From: Opitutia bacterium
Lineage (GTDB): Bacteria > Verrucomicrobiota > Verrucomicrobiia > Opitutales > T3Sed10-336
Direction: 5' to 3'
Assembly: GCA_003566885.1 (NCBI GenBank)
Contig: PXBO01000063.1
Span: 1-44,348, forward strand
Length of the DNA: 44,348 bases
Every line of letters begins with the position of its first letter. The stretch's first letter is position 1. The position numbers were made by a program, and so were the translations under genes. Below are positions 26,078 to 35,619 of the stretch, in pieces. The notes under the pieces were generated by a model, which was given only the letters and a program-made list of their open reading frames with translations, made no database searches and was not told where the DNA came from.

Positions 26078-29000
26078 GGTTTCAGCGGCACGATCGTTGA
26101 GAAAGACCGGTTGGATTCCGCTGTTTGGGCTGATTGTTGTGGCGATTCCGTCCGGGAATGTCCCGACGGCGACCAGGCTCCCGTCCTCCAGTGATCGTTC
26201 CTCGATCCGGCGAATGCCGGTGGCGAGATCATTGGGAATCAGCGTTCCCCAGCGGTTTGGGGTTTGAGCCACGATCTCATGGTAAAATGGCGCGTAACGG
26301 TCGTCGACCTCCGCACCCGTGATTTCCACCACAGTCGCCGCCAGCGGTCTCCCTTCGCCCGCGACATTGTCGTAGAGGACCACAAACTGCTTCGTGCCGG
26401 TTACACTTTCCCCGACCACGCCGGTCGCTTCCTCGGGGCCGGTTCCAAAGCCGATAACCCGCACCGCCTCTTCGGTTGTGAGGAAGTGGTAATATTCTTC
26501 CCCGTCTTCTCCATCATTTAAGAGCAGGCGTACTCCCACATCGTTCCCGGGGGTGAAACGGGGGTTTCCGCTGGGTTCGGTGACGAACCACCCGGAATAG
26601 GTTCCCTCGGAATCGGTAGTGAAAAGGTAATGACGGCTTCCGAAGTCTCCGGGCCGGAACCTCGGGGAATCGGTGTTGCGGATCCAGTCGACCTCCCGGC
26701 CGGTCACGAGAATCGCGTTCCCCGCCCCATTCTGCTCGGGCGGATCGTCCCCGGTGATGATCCGATTGCCGTAGCGATAGACCGAATTCGGGCGCAGTCC
26801 TTCCAGGGAAAGCCGAAAAGCGAATGGCACCCGGTTGTTGTTGTCGGCGGTCGCGTCCTGCTCTCCTTGTATGTAGCGTGGCATGACCAACTCGTTGAGA
26901 CGGACGATCCGAAAGGCGTCGCTCGTCGCGGACTCCAGGTTTCCGGTATCGGCTTTCAACCTGAAGACGCCCGCGCCTTCGACGGCGAGACCTTCGAAGG
27001 TGGCGACGCCGTCGACAGCCGGGACGGTGGTGGTTCCGGTCAACGCCCCGGTGCCATCGGGCGACAGGCTGAGGGTGATCTCGCCGTCGAAGAGCGGATC
27101 GATGAAACCGTCCGCAGTGGTCGCGCGCACGACGATCGGCGGCAGTTCCAGGACACTTTGACCCGTGCTTGGCGGGTGCGATTCGAACGCCAGTGCACTC
27201 GCGTCTCCAGGATCGCCGGCGGCGACGAGGATATTGTCGAGGCGCAGTTCGGCACGTGGCCCGGAGTCGCCCAGGACGTGGTAGTACTTCCAGCGCAGTT
27301 CGACGTACGGTTCTCCCTCGGCGTCGAGGGGAAGCGTCACCGGGCCGAACAACCGACTGTGTCCCGGCGTTTCGTTACGCAAATAGTCCAGGGGCATTCC
27401 GTCCGGTCCCGGAACGTCGGAGAAGACTCCGGTCGGACCGATGCGGTATTGCAGCCGCAAGGCGTAGACCCGATCGTTTGGTGTCACTGTGCCCGCCGTC
27501 CACTGGACCCGGATGTTTTCCGCATCCCGAGTATCGAGAGAGAGGACCGCTGAACCCAGGTACCCGGCTTCTTCGTTTTCCTGGGTGTTGGCGGTGTTGA
27601 TGAACGAGAGCCCCTGTTCCCCGAGACCGTTGACCCGGCTTCGGCTTTCGAGGTTGTAAGGCAGCTGCCAGAGTCCGTCCATCTCAACCCGAAGGCCCGG
27701 ATCGGATTCCTGGACTTGCTCGAAGAGCATGTGCGGCGGATACGTTCCGGCGGAGGCTTCCCGACTCCACCCGTTGAACTCGTAGGATCCTTCGGCAATG
27801 GGGTGGGGTTCCGTCCGGGCGGTCGCGAAGTGGACCTCATCCAGGGCGCTCCACTCGCCATTATCGAAGACACGGGCCTTGATCACGGTATCGTCGGTAA
27901 TCGTAATGGTTCCGGTGTAAGGGGTGGCGCGGGAGGCAATCTCTCCCGTTCCATAGATACGGGGGTCGCCTCCGTTCAGCGTGTAATAAATTGTGCCGCT
28001 GGACGAAGTCATCGAAACCTCGCTGCTTCCCAGGATAACGCCTCCCCGGGGCGAGAAAACCGGGGCCTCGGTATTGGGGTACAAACCGGCGTTGCGGAAC
28101 TGATTAATGACAATACCGGTTCGTTGCGGAAGGTAGTTGTTCACAATGCGGTCGAATTCCGGCATCCAGTGATCGGTGTGGGTGTACAAGACGCAGGGTG
28201 CGCCGCGACAGTGTTTGTCGCGACGATAGCTCCCCCAGCGGGCCGACTCGGCGATGACGGCCGCTTCGACGATAGCGGCTGTTTCGATGAACCGGTTGAT
28301 CGTTTTTTCGGGGGTGAGGGCGCCGTCATTGAAAAGATGCCGCTGCACATGGTCGGCGAACAGCAGGCGAAACTCCGCGTTATTGCGCAGTTCGGCGTAG
28401 AACCGGGCCGCGTCGGCGCTTACGTTTGTCCGATTGTTGTGCAGGCCCTCCATTGATCTCTCGGAATCCCAACAGAAAAACATCCACCCCGCTCCCGGCT
28501 CACGGCGACGGATCGCGTTCCAGTTATTGTGGGGCCAGTCATCCATGCCCGCCCACATATTCACGATCAGGTAGTCGATGTACTGCGGCACATCGAGGTA
28601 TTCCCGGATCGCCTCGTAGCTTTCGAGCGAGGACAGTCCGGCGTTGGTCAGGGAGACCATCGCGTCCCAGGCTTCCCGGTTTCCGTCCCGCACTCCGTTA
28701 TGGGTAAGAGCGTCCCAGTCCTCGCGTTCCCCTCCGAAGTAGGTGGACCCGAAGGCCGCGTCGATTCGTTCGGAGGGGTTGTAAAGCCCCCAATACACGC
28801 CGTTGATATAAAGGTGAACGTGCTTGCTGTGGGAGCCGCTGCCGCTCACCGCGATTTGTGAATCGCGTATGAACCGGTCCCGCATATACAGTCCTCGATT
28901 GCGTTGCTCGCTCGCCCAATGCAGCCACTCGTTGTTATACTCGGCGCGGAAGGTGATGGTGTTGAAATCCGCCATGTCCGAACCACTGCTTAGAAAAAAG

Positions 29001-30949
29001 GGATGTTCGAGTCGCCTGGCCTCGTAATCACTCTTGAAGAGGACGCGAAGTGACGCCTTGGGAGTGTTGTTGATTTGACGGCTGGCCCCGCCCTGGGAGC
29101 GCAGACCGGCGTTGATCTGAAATCCGGGGTTCCCGTTGGGATGTATCAGTTCCATGGACACCGGTCGCTCCCATTGCTGGCCCTTGCGCGTGCGATTGGG
29201 GTAGATTCCCGTGTCGGGATGGAACATGTCGTCCATGTCGATCACCAGCGATATACTGGGAATGCCGGTCAGGGCTTCCACCATCCGAGGCGCGTAGGCC
29301 GGGTTTTGGGTAACCTCGGGGGTCATCCCGTAGTGGACGAGATCCCAGGAACCCCATTGGGCTGGAAAATTCAGGGCTTCAGGGTCGTCCGGTTGCGCGA
29401 TCACCTCTTCCAGGAAAAGGTAACTGTGGGTCATGACGTGATGGGCCGGAAGAGCGGTGTCCGTGTGAGCGACGGCCCGCACCACGGTGTTGCCTTCAAT
29501 GGAAACGGGCCCTTGGTACAGGGCGCCCGTCGATTCCGTGGGAGGGCTTCCGTCGGTGGTGAAACGAATCTCGGCTTCGGGGTCGTCGTGGGAAAGGGTC
29601 AGTTCAAAAGGGGTTTCGTAGAATCCCCGTGCGTGCGAAAATTCCGGCGGAGAAAGCGGGGCGGAGTAGGTCTGAGTGGTGTTGCTTGCAGACGGAGTCG
29701 GCTCCAGGAAGTGGAACCAGTCGCCGGTTCCATCGGGGAAGCGGCCGTAGGAGGTATCCCGCGGGACCATTACCGGAGGCACTTCGTCCGCGGTGGAGCC
29801 GTCGGGACGGGTGAGCGACAACGGCTCTCCGTCGGCGCTGATTCGGAAATTGGCATGGAGCTGGGGGCCGGCCGGGCCTCCGAAGAAAAGGTTGTATTTG
29901 TCCGCCAGATACCGCTCGACTTCACGGCGCTGGTCCGGGGAAAGGGAGTGATTGTAGAGGATGAATTCGGCGATGTGCCCGTCGAAATTCCTGGGAGAGT
30001 CGTGCGAATTTCCCAGGAAGATGCCGCCGAAGCTCGAAGTGTTCACCGTTCCGGGATCCTCGGTGCGGGTTCCTACGATCTCGCCGTCGCGGAAGAGTCG
30101 AGCGACCGGCTCGTCTCCGGCGGATTGGGAGGCGCCCACCAGTGCCCAGGCGCCTTCCTCCAGAACGTTGCCCGCGGATATGGAGTTCATCGCCCCGACC
30201 CGAAGGCGAAGCGTTCCTCCGGACGAGGTCACCTCCAGGTGCATGTTCCCGGAATTGGTGTTCGAGGGGCCGGTGCCGAAAATGCCGGAAGTGATTCCTC
30301 CGTTCCATCGCACCAGGGTGAACAGGGTAAAATTTTCAAAATCGGCCATTTCCGCGAACTGCTGGTTCGGCAGGGAGAACTGCTGGTTGGAGCCGTCGAA
30401 ATGGAGGGCAGGGAGTCCGTTGATAGCGTTGTTGGCGAAGGTTGGACGCGCATTCGCCGCGGTCTGAATGGCGTCGTTGCCCAGTCCGCTCAAATCGGGC
30501 CAAACGTCTACGGGATCACCGTCGGACAAACCGCTTAAAGTACCGGCGCTGAACCATCCTGTCAGTCCCTCGATCGAAGCGGGATCGCTGAAATCGTTTT
30601 CGTCCTCGCCGTCCTCCGAACCCGGACGGCGGTCCTTTCCCGAGGCCCAAACCAGGAGGTGTTCGCCGGGACCGATCGTCCTCGACGGAAAAGTCCATTT
30701 GAAGGGGGTGTCCGAGTCGTCGGACAGCCCCCACCCTTCGAGGTTCACCGGCTCGGAACCTGTATTGTGGAGCTCGATCCAATCCTCGAAGTCTCCATCC
30801 TCATCCATCAATACCGAACCGTTCGAGGCGACGAATTCATTGATGACCACCTCGGACGAAAGCGGCGCCGCCAATAGGAGGACGACCGGGAGGAAGTGGA
30901 GAAAGCGTAGTACCGAATCGATTCGAAGATGCGTATTCAAGGGGATCAT
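25676..30949 (-). CDS. Giant secreted LTD/LamG/CotH-kinase-like protein
   Basis: From the ATG at 30949 the protein has 1757 residues with a signal peptide (FLHFLPVVLLLAAPLSS); an ATG at 31042 would add 31 residues and hide it. Domains in order: lamin-tail-like (about 32-115, VINEFVASNG...DWIELHNTG), LamG/ConA-like (120-360), chitobiase C-terminal-like (432-513, EIRFTTDGSPPTEST), CotH-kinase-like (565-880, with YLYING-type HLYINGVYWGLYNPSERID and WPHNNWNAIRRR...WDSERS), a second chitobiase-like domain (962-1042), further beta-rich sequence, and the shared C-terminal module. CotH proteins are atypical kinases; activity here is untested. It is divergent from the LamG gene. Confidence 0.85.
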   Translation of the reverse strand: MIPLNTHLRIDSVLRFLHFLPVVLLLAAPLSSEVVINEFVASNGSVLMDEDGDFEDWIELHNTGSEPVNLEGWGLSDDSDTPFKWTFPSRTIGPGEHLLVWASGKDRRPGSEDGEDENDFSDPASIEGLTGWFSAGTLSGLSDGDPVDVWPDLSGLGNDAIQTAANARPTFANNAINGLPALHFDGSNQQFSLPNQQFAEMADFENFTLFTLVRWNGGITSGIFGTGPSNTNSGNMHLEVTSSGGTLRLRVGAMNSISAGNVLEEGAWALVGASQSAGDEPVARLFRDGEIVGTRTEDPGTVNTSSFGGIFLGNSHDSPRNFDGHIAEFILYNHSLSPDQRREVERYLADKYNLFFGGPAGPQLHANFRISADGEPLSLTRPDGSTADEVPPVMVPRDTSYGRFPDGTGDWFHFLEPTPSASNTTQTYSAPLSPPEFSHARGFYETPFELTLSHDDPEAEIRFTTDGSPPTESTGALYQGPVSIEGNTVVRAVAHTDTALPAHHVMTHSYLFLEEVIAQPDDPEALNFPAQWGSWDLVHYGMTPEVTQNPAYAPRMVEALTGIPSISLVIDMDDMFHPDTGIYPNRTRKGQQWERPVSMELIHPNGNPGFQINAGLRSQGGASRQINNTPKASLRVLFKSDYEARRLEHPFFLSSGSDMADFNTITFRAEYNNEWLHWASEQRNRGLYMRDRFIRDSQIAVSGSGSHSKHVHLYINGVYWGLYNPSERIDAAFGSTYFGGEREDWDALTHNGVRDGNREAWDAMVSLTNAGLSSLESYEAIREYLDVPQYIDYLIVNMWAGMDDWPHNNWNAIRRREPGAGWMFFCWDSERSMEGLHNNRTNVSADAARFYAELRNNAEFRLLFADHVQRHLFNDGALTPEKTINRFIETAAIVEAAVIAESARWGSYRRDKHCRGAPCVLYTHTDHWMPEFDRIVNNYLPQRTGIVINQFRNAGLYPNTEAPVFSPRGGVILGSSEVSMTSSSGTIYYTLNGGDPRIYGTGEIASRATPYTGTITITDDTVIKARVFDNGEWSALDEVHFATARTEPHPIAEGSYEFNGWSREASAGTYPPHMLFEQVQESDPGLRVEMDGLWQLPYNLESRSRVNGLGEQGLSFINTANTQENEEAGYLGSAVLSLDTRDAENIRVQWTAGTVTPNDRVYALRLQYRIGPTGVFSDVPGPDGMPLDYLRNETPGHSRLFGPVTLPLDAEGEPYVELRWKYYHVLGDSGPRAELRLDNILVAAGDPGDASALAFESHPPSTGQSVLELPPIVVRATTADGFIDPLFDGEITLSLSPDGTGALTGTTTVPAVDGVATFEGLAVEGAGVFRLKADTGNLESATSDAFRIVRLNELVMPRYIQGEQDATADNNNRVPFAFRLSLEGLRPNSVYRYGNRIITGDDPPEQNGAGNAILVTGREVDWIRNTDSPRFRPGDFGSRHYLFTTDSEGTYSGWFVTEPSGNPRFTPGNDVGVRLLLNDGEDGEEYYHFLTTEEAVRVIGFGTGPEEATGVVGESVTGTKQFVVLYDNVAGEGRPLAATVVEITGAEVDDRYAPFYHEIVAQTPNRWGTLIPNDLATGIRRIEERSLEDGSLVAVGTFPDGIATTISPNSGIQPVFLNDRAAETYQLWVERVFPDPDDRENPVVSGPQADPWGNGITNLVRYALEIAPGDSAAKSMPLIEIVDDRLSLLFHRSPAKTDIAYIVEASSDLVDWTEVLYDSTTDPQVNTDGEMMRVLDSAPISGSVGPRFLRLRIVGQF

Positions 30950-31366
30950 TGGAAATGAACGAATTGCTTTATGAATCCTGCCAGAGCTAAATAAAACCTG
31001 CCTCAGCCGATTGGGTAATACAAAAGAAAAAGGCATCACCAATGTCGGCTCCAGGCGAGTATTTTATTTAATCTGTTGACTAAACCGTGTTCTCAATTGA
31101 CTCCCACTCGACGTTGTTCCAGAAAATGCGTCACCTGAAACGGCGTTCAATTCGCACTTGTGAGATTGGATCCTCCGCTCCCTGCAGAGGGGTTTCCAAT
31201 CGGTTTCGAATGATCGCGAAAACAGGTCCGCGGACATTAGGTACCATAAGACAATCATTTAACTTGCAGATATTTGCAATTCTCAAACTCCCGTCCCTTT
31301 TTCAACCTCGTTTCGGATGCTTCTGCTTCCGGTTGGGAAGACGGCGGGTACGAATAACCCGAAAAA
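30950..31366. other. 417-base divergent intergenic region between two giant secreted genes
   Basis: No coding frame of convincing quality is present; the 64-codon minus-strand frame at 31064-31258 has no recognisable motif. The region is more AT-rich than its surroundings and should hold both promoters. A TAAAAT on the minus strand near 31060 is a possible -10 element for the CotH gene. I see no clear operator or riboswitch. Confidence 0.5.
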
Positions 31367-34300
31367 ATGGAACAGACGATGAACCTCAGCTCAAAAGTAT
31401 TCCGGTGGTTGGCCTTGCTGTTTGGTTCGGCGCTCGTGTCGATCGCGAGCACCGTATCCGCCCAGCACAATATTATAATCGTTTCCGATGCTCCCCTCAA
31501 CGAGACGGGCTATGCGGAATGGCTGTCCGGATTCGGGCACAACGTGACGATCAGCGAAAACGGTCAATTTCACGGCACGCTCAGCGAGCAACAGAAGTCG
31601 CTTCTGGAGAGCTACGATCTGGTGATCGTGTCGCGAAATACCGGCAGCGGCAGTTTTAACGAGCCCGCCGATTGGAACGGCCTCGACGTGCCGATCCTGA
31701 TGCAAAATCCTTGGATGGGGCGAAACAATCGCTGGTTCTGGCAAAACGCAGACGAGATGCAGGGAAGAGGTGCCGCAGTCATGCAGGTGGGGAGCGCGCG
31801 TTTCGCCGGAGAGCATCCCAACACGGTTCCGGATTTCGACCACCCGGTTTTCGAAATGGTATCCATTAACCAGGATGGCGATTTCCCCACCGTGACCGTT
31901 CGTTCGATCGAGGTGAACAGCGACGTCAACTTGGCCGATCCAGGTGCCGGTCAATGGCTTCTGAGCGATATTCAGGAGTCCAGCCAGCGTGCGATGCTGA
32001 TCGATTTCACCGGAGCCATCGGAGAAGAGTATTATCCCGGCTCGGGCCACACCATCATCAATCGCCGCATGATCTTTCTGACCGGGAACGAATACAATGT
32101 GGGTTCGGCCGACGAGTGGCGGAGCCGGTTCACCCTGGACGGAGAACGGCTTCTCATGAACGTCATCAATCACGCGGGTGCGTTTGGCACCCCTCAGGCG
32201 GAGATGCCCTTTTCCACAGACTTTGGTTCCGTCCGGTTTATTCGTGTGCTGGAACAGATGACCAGAGAGGTTTTTGAATTCGAGCCCGTCAGCGAAGGGG
32301 GTTCGATCTACGTGGGCGACGATGCGACAGTGACTTCTCTTCCCGCCAGTCTGGCCGGAAATCTGGCGTTCAAGACGCGCAATCTTCGCCCGGAAACCGT
32401 TTTGCAATTCGCAGGTGCTTCACCGATCAACAGCCGAGTCGACACCAATCTGGCGACCGGAAGTCTTTCGTATCCCCTGTCTTTCTCCATTTGGATCAAC
32501 CGTTTTGATGACGGCACCGAACGAAACAAGATTTTCGGATGGTTTCCCACCGGCGGCGTTCCGAACCGCGGAGAGGTCGAAATCGTCGGCAGTTCCAACC
32601 TGCTGCGGTTGGTGTGGTGGGGTGGCGGACCCGTTATCGAGGTGCCCGCGCCCGCCCCGAATGTCTGGGCTCAGATCGGCTTGGTTATCACCGAGGACGA
32701 CGCTCGGCTCTACATCAACGGCAACCAGGTGGGGAGCCTGGACGAGGAGCCGTGGCCTTTGGACACCGGCATCAACCTCTGGGTCGGAGGCCGGCCTGAT
32801 GATTCGGAGGACAGTTTCCCGGGTTGGTTGAAGGAATGGGTCGTGTACGATGGCGATATCGGGGATGAAGGCATGCAACAGCTCGCCGCTGAAGCGGGAT
32901 TGCCGGACGGAGATCTGTTGCAGTACCTTCCTTTGAACGAAGGAGAAGGAGATGTCGTGTTCGATCAATCGGGCAATGGCGTTAACGGGCAATTGTTCGG
33001 CCCGTATTCCTGGGAAAGCACCGCTCTGGATGTTGAGGCCGCGTTCGGCATCGGCTTTGTCACCGACCGCAATCTGACGGTTTATCTCGCGGTTGACGAA
33101 AACATGGATGTGCCGGCGTGGATCGAGAATCGTTACACCAATAGCGGCATGAAAGTCGAAACAACCGTCGGCGATTTCGATCTCTGGCAGCGGCATTTCG
33201 GCGCGAGGGGGCAGGTTTCGTTGCTGGCCACGCCGAGGGAGCCGGGAGAGAATAATTACTGGGTGATTTTGAGCGAGGGGCCGGACGCCATTGTCGGGCC
33301 TCGCGACTTCCTCTTTAATCGTGCTTCCGCCGGCACTGGTGATTGGCGTCTCGATGCTCATAATTGGACGCTAACGACCGACCCGGCATCGGAAAAACAC
33401 CAGTCCGAAATGGTGGCGAACTTTAGTAATTTCAGTCCGGAAGCGGGATTCCGTACCTCTGCCCGGATCCGCGTTCCAAGTCTCCAGGACGCCGGGGATA
33501 ACGCCATCGGACTTTCCCTGTTGGGGAGTAATGGCGAGGGTCTGCGCGCGGAGTGGTTGCCGCGGACGCAGGACGAAGGGTCGGTATTACGTTTGGTCAG
33601 AGCTGCTACCGAGGAGATTCTAGCCGAAACGGACTTGAATGGTTCGGCGCAGACCCGCGTTGACAACAATGTGGGAGTCTCCTCCGGCGCGACGGAAATT
33701 GAGTTCTCATCCGGTGTTCCGGTCTTCGCAGACACTGCGGAAGGTATCGTTGTATTCACTGAGGCCTTTGCGGATGGAGGTGAAGGATGGACCACCGGAA
33801 GCAATAATCCCGCCGTCGATCAGTGGGAAATCGGAGTCCCCACCAGCGGCCCAGGATCCGCCTTTAGTGGTAGCAATGTTGCCGCGACGAACCTGGCGGG
33901 CCCTTATACGAGCGGTGGATTAAACGACACCATCGCTTGGTTGCGATCTCCGGTGATCGACCTGGTGGAGGTCGGAGAAGCGACGCTCAGTTTCTACGAG
34001 TATATGGATGTGGATACGTTCGAGGTGAACGACGAGGTGTTTCACTTCGGCGTCGTGACCGCCCTGGACGCGGACACCTTGGATGTGGTGGCGGAGATTG
34101 CCAGCTACAGCGCGGAAATCACCTCGTGGACCGAACGCGTGCTCGACCTTTCCGAAGTGACCGGACGCCGGATCGTGCTGGAGTTCGCTCTTTTTACCGA
34201 TGACGAGGAGGAATTCGTCGGTGACGGGTGGTATATTGACGCCATTGAGATCGTCGGAACCGGAGTCGAGATCTCGGCCTTGCCGGAAGCACTGGCGTTA

Positions 34301-35305
34301 GATGGCAGTTTGTTCGGGATTTCGACCGAGCGTGCCGGGGTGGTCGACGAGAGCGACAATCATCTCGAGTTTACCGTGGTCGATCGCGGGACGTCCGGAA
34401 ACGACGGTGTCACGGTTTATGTGGCGTGGGACGTTCGCGCATCCGGTTTCGAGCCGAATTGGTTGGTCGATCATTTCGCCCGCACCGATCACTTCGTGGA
34501 CGTTACCGGACAGGCCCGACAGCACCGTCTATGGGGTCGGGTATATCCAGATGGTGAAGTCGTGACCCTCGGCGGTGCTTCGGCCGCAGGCGCCGGACCG
34601 TTCCCGGAGGGGATCAACAACTACTTCGTCCTCTTCGGCGACGCCCGCCGGGGTTTGGAGTCGATTTACACCCTGACCGCCGAAGGTGAGTTGGTGGACG
34701 GTTCCTGGGAGATCGTGGTCTCTCTGCGCCGTAATGCCAATGGCACCGTGGGAACTGTTTCAACGGTGGTCGACGATCTCCCCGGTTCCTCGGAATTCGG
34801 TGTTTTTGCTCGCCATCCGGATTCGGCCGCGGGAGGGGTAACGCATTCCCCGATTTGGCAAGTCTTCGATTTCTCCATGGATTTCCTCGGTGAACTGCCG
34901 GATCTGCCCGGTTTCGAGGCTTGGAGAGAAGAATACTTCGCCGGCCAGCTCGACAATCCCGAGATCAGCGGTCCCGAAGCCGCTCCCGCCGGTGACGGAG
35001 TCTCCAACCTGGTGAAATACGCTCTCGGTTTGTCCCCCTGGGATCCGGCGGCTGCGGGAGACACCGGTACGGTGGCGGTGACCAACGAAGGTGAGGTTGT
35101 GCTTATCTACTGGCGGCGGACCGACATCGACGATATCGAATATATTCCGGAGGTTTCTGATGATCTGATCGTCTGGCGGAGTGGCTCGCCACATGTGGTG
35201 GAGGCCCTGGGCGCTCTCGACGGCAACCTTCGGGAGGTCGAGGCCACCGGAAGCGTGTCCGGGGACAGAGGGTTTATTCGTCTGCGGGTCAGGCTGATCG
35301 AATAA
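31367..35305 (+). CDS. Large secreted protein with ThuA-like, LamG and MAM-like segments
   Basis: The 1312-residue protein starts with a signal peptide (MNLSSKVFRWLALLFGSALVSIASTVSA from the second ATG, 31379). Residues about 33-280 (NIIIVSDAPLNETGYAEWL..., YDLVIVSRNT, MIFLTGNEYN) look like a ThuA/class I glutaminase-like alpha/beta fold. A LamG-like domain follows at about 350-500 (NVWAQIGLVITEDDARLYING). A MAM or choice-of-anchor segment is at about 800-965 (EGWTTGSNN, RSPVIDL, GDGWYIDAIEIVG). The last 130 residues are the module shared with the CotH protein and GH43. Probable cell-surface or matrix protein; enzymatic activity is not evident. Confidence 0.75.
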   Translation: MEQTMNLSSKVFRWLALLFGSALVSIASTVSAQHNIIIVSDAPLNETGYAEWLSGFGHNVTISENGQFHGTLSEQQKSLLESYDLVIVSRNTGSGSFNEPADWNGLDVPILMQNPWMGRNNRWFWQNADEMQGRGAAVMQVGSARFAGEHPNTVPDFDHPVFEMVSINQDGDFPTVTVRSIEVNSDVNLADPGAGQWLLSDIQESSQRAMLIDFTGAIGEEYYPGSGHTIINRRMIFLTGNEYNVGSADEWRSRFTLDGERLLMNVINHAGAFGTPQAEMPFSTDFGSVRFIRVLEQMTREVFEFEPVSEGGSIYVGDDATVTSLPASLAGNLAFKTRNLRPETVLQFAGASPINSRVDTNLATGSLSYPLSFSIWINRFDDGTERNKIFGWFPTGGVPNRGEVEIVGSSNLLRLVWWGGGPVIEVPAPAPNVWAQIGLVITEDDARLYINGNQVGSLDEEPWPLDTGINLWVGGRPDDSEDSFPGWLKEWVVYDGDIGDEGMQQLAAEAGLPDGDLLQYLPLNEGEGDVVFDQSGNGVNGQLFGPYSWESTALDVEAAFGIGFVTDRNLTVYLAVDENMDVPAWIENRYTNSGMKVETTVGDFDLWQRHFGARGQVSLLATPREPGENNYWVILSEGPDAIVGPRDFLFNRASAGTGDWRLDAHNWTLTTDPASEKHQSEMVANFSNFSPEAGFRTSARIRVPSLQDAGDNAIGLSLLGSNGEGLRAEWLPRTQDEGSVLRLVRAATEEILAETDLNGSAQTRVDNNVGVSSGATEIEFSSGVPVFADTAEGIVVFTEAFADGGEGWTTGSNNPAVDQWEIGVPTSGPGSAFSGSNVAATNLAGPYTSGGLNDTIAWLRSPVIDLVEVGEATLSFYEYMDVDTFEVNDEVFHFGVVTALDADTLDVVAEIASYSAEITSWTERVLDLSEVTGRRIVLEFALFTDDEEEFVGDGWYIDAIEIVGTGVEISALPEALALDGSLFGISTERAGVVDESDNHLEFTVVDRGTSGNDGVTVYVAWDVRASGFEPNWLVDHFARTDHFVDVTGQARQHRLWGRVYPDGEVVTLGGASAAGAGPFPEGINNYFVLFGDARRGLESIYTLTAEGELVDGSWEIVVSLRRNANGTVGTVSTVVDDLPGSSEFGVFARHPDSAAGGVTHSPIWQVFDFSMDFLGELPDLPGFEAWREEYFAGQLDNPEISGPEAAPAGDGVSNLVKYALGLSPWDPAAAGDTGTVAVTNEGEVVLIYWRRTDIDDIEYIPEVSDDLIVWRSGSPHVVEALGALDGNLREVEATGSVSGDRGFIRLRVRLIE
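34913..35305 (+). other. Shared C-terminal module, copy 2 (LamG protein)
   Basis: The final 130 residues begin FEAWREEYF, continue with NPEISGPEAAPAGDGVSNLVKYALGL and DIDDIEYIPEVSDDLIVW, and end GFIRLRVRLIE. They line up with the ends of the CotH protein and GH43 with about the same spacing. The segment is found only at the C-terminus. Confidence 0.7.
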
Positions 35306-35378
35306 GCCGCAAAACCTATTCTCCGCCAGGAAGGATCAAAGCTTCTTTTCTGGATCAAAAAGGAATGTTCCGATTGAG

Positions 35379-35424
35379 GCCCGTTCCCGGCGCGATTTCT
35401 CCCACGCCGGGAACGGGCTGTTTT
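35379..35424 (+). terminator. Intrinsic terminator after the large LamG gene
   Basis: A perfect 14-bp GC-rich stem (35379-35392 with 35405-35418) encloses a 12-base loop and is followed by TGTTTT. It lies 73 bases after the stop at 35305. It occupies part of the 314-base gap before the lipoprotein gene. Confidence 0.75.
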
Positions 35425-35523
35425 GGCTCGGGCCGACAGCACGGCCTTCGTTCAGGGGATCGGCGCATGGAGATTGGGAATCGATAAAGTAGCGGGAAAG
35501 GCTGCGGGACACTCCCGCTTTCC

Positions 35524-35552
35524 TTGACAGCTTCAAGGCCGGTTCGTAGAAG
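35524..35552 (+). promoter_or_regulatory. Candidate promoter of the CxxCH/FG-GAP lipoprotein gene
   Basis: TTGACA (35524-35529) and TAGAAG (35547-35552) are separated by 17 bases. The predicted leader is about 60 bases to the ATG at 35620. A GCGGGA/TCCCGC hairpin lies just upstream. The frame that begins at 35524 is therefore leader, not coding. Confidence 0.45.
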
Positions 35553-35619
35553 AAATGGGTGTTCTCGTCACCGCTGTTTTCCCTTGGCTCCCGGTCGGAG
35601 TGAGGTAAATCGTGAATCA

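Noticed and set aside
31064-31258. 64-codon minus-strand frame in the divergent gap
   Set aside because: No family resemblance, and the region needs to hold two promoters.
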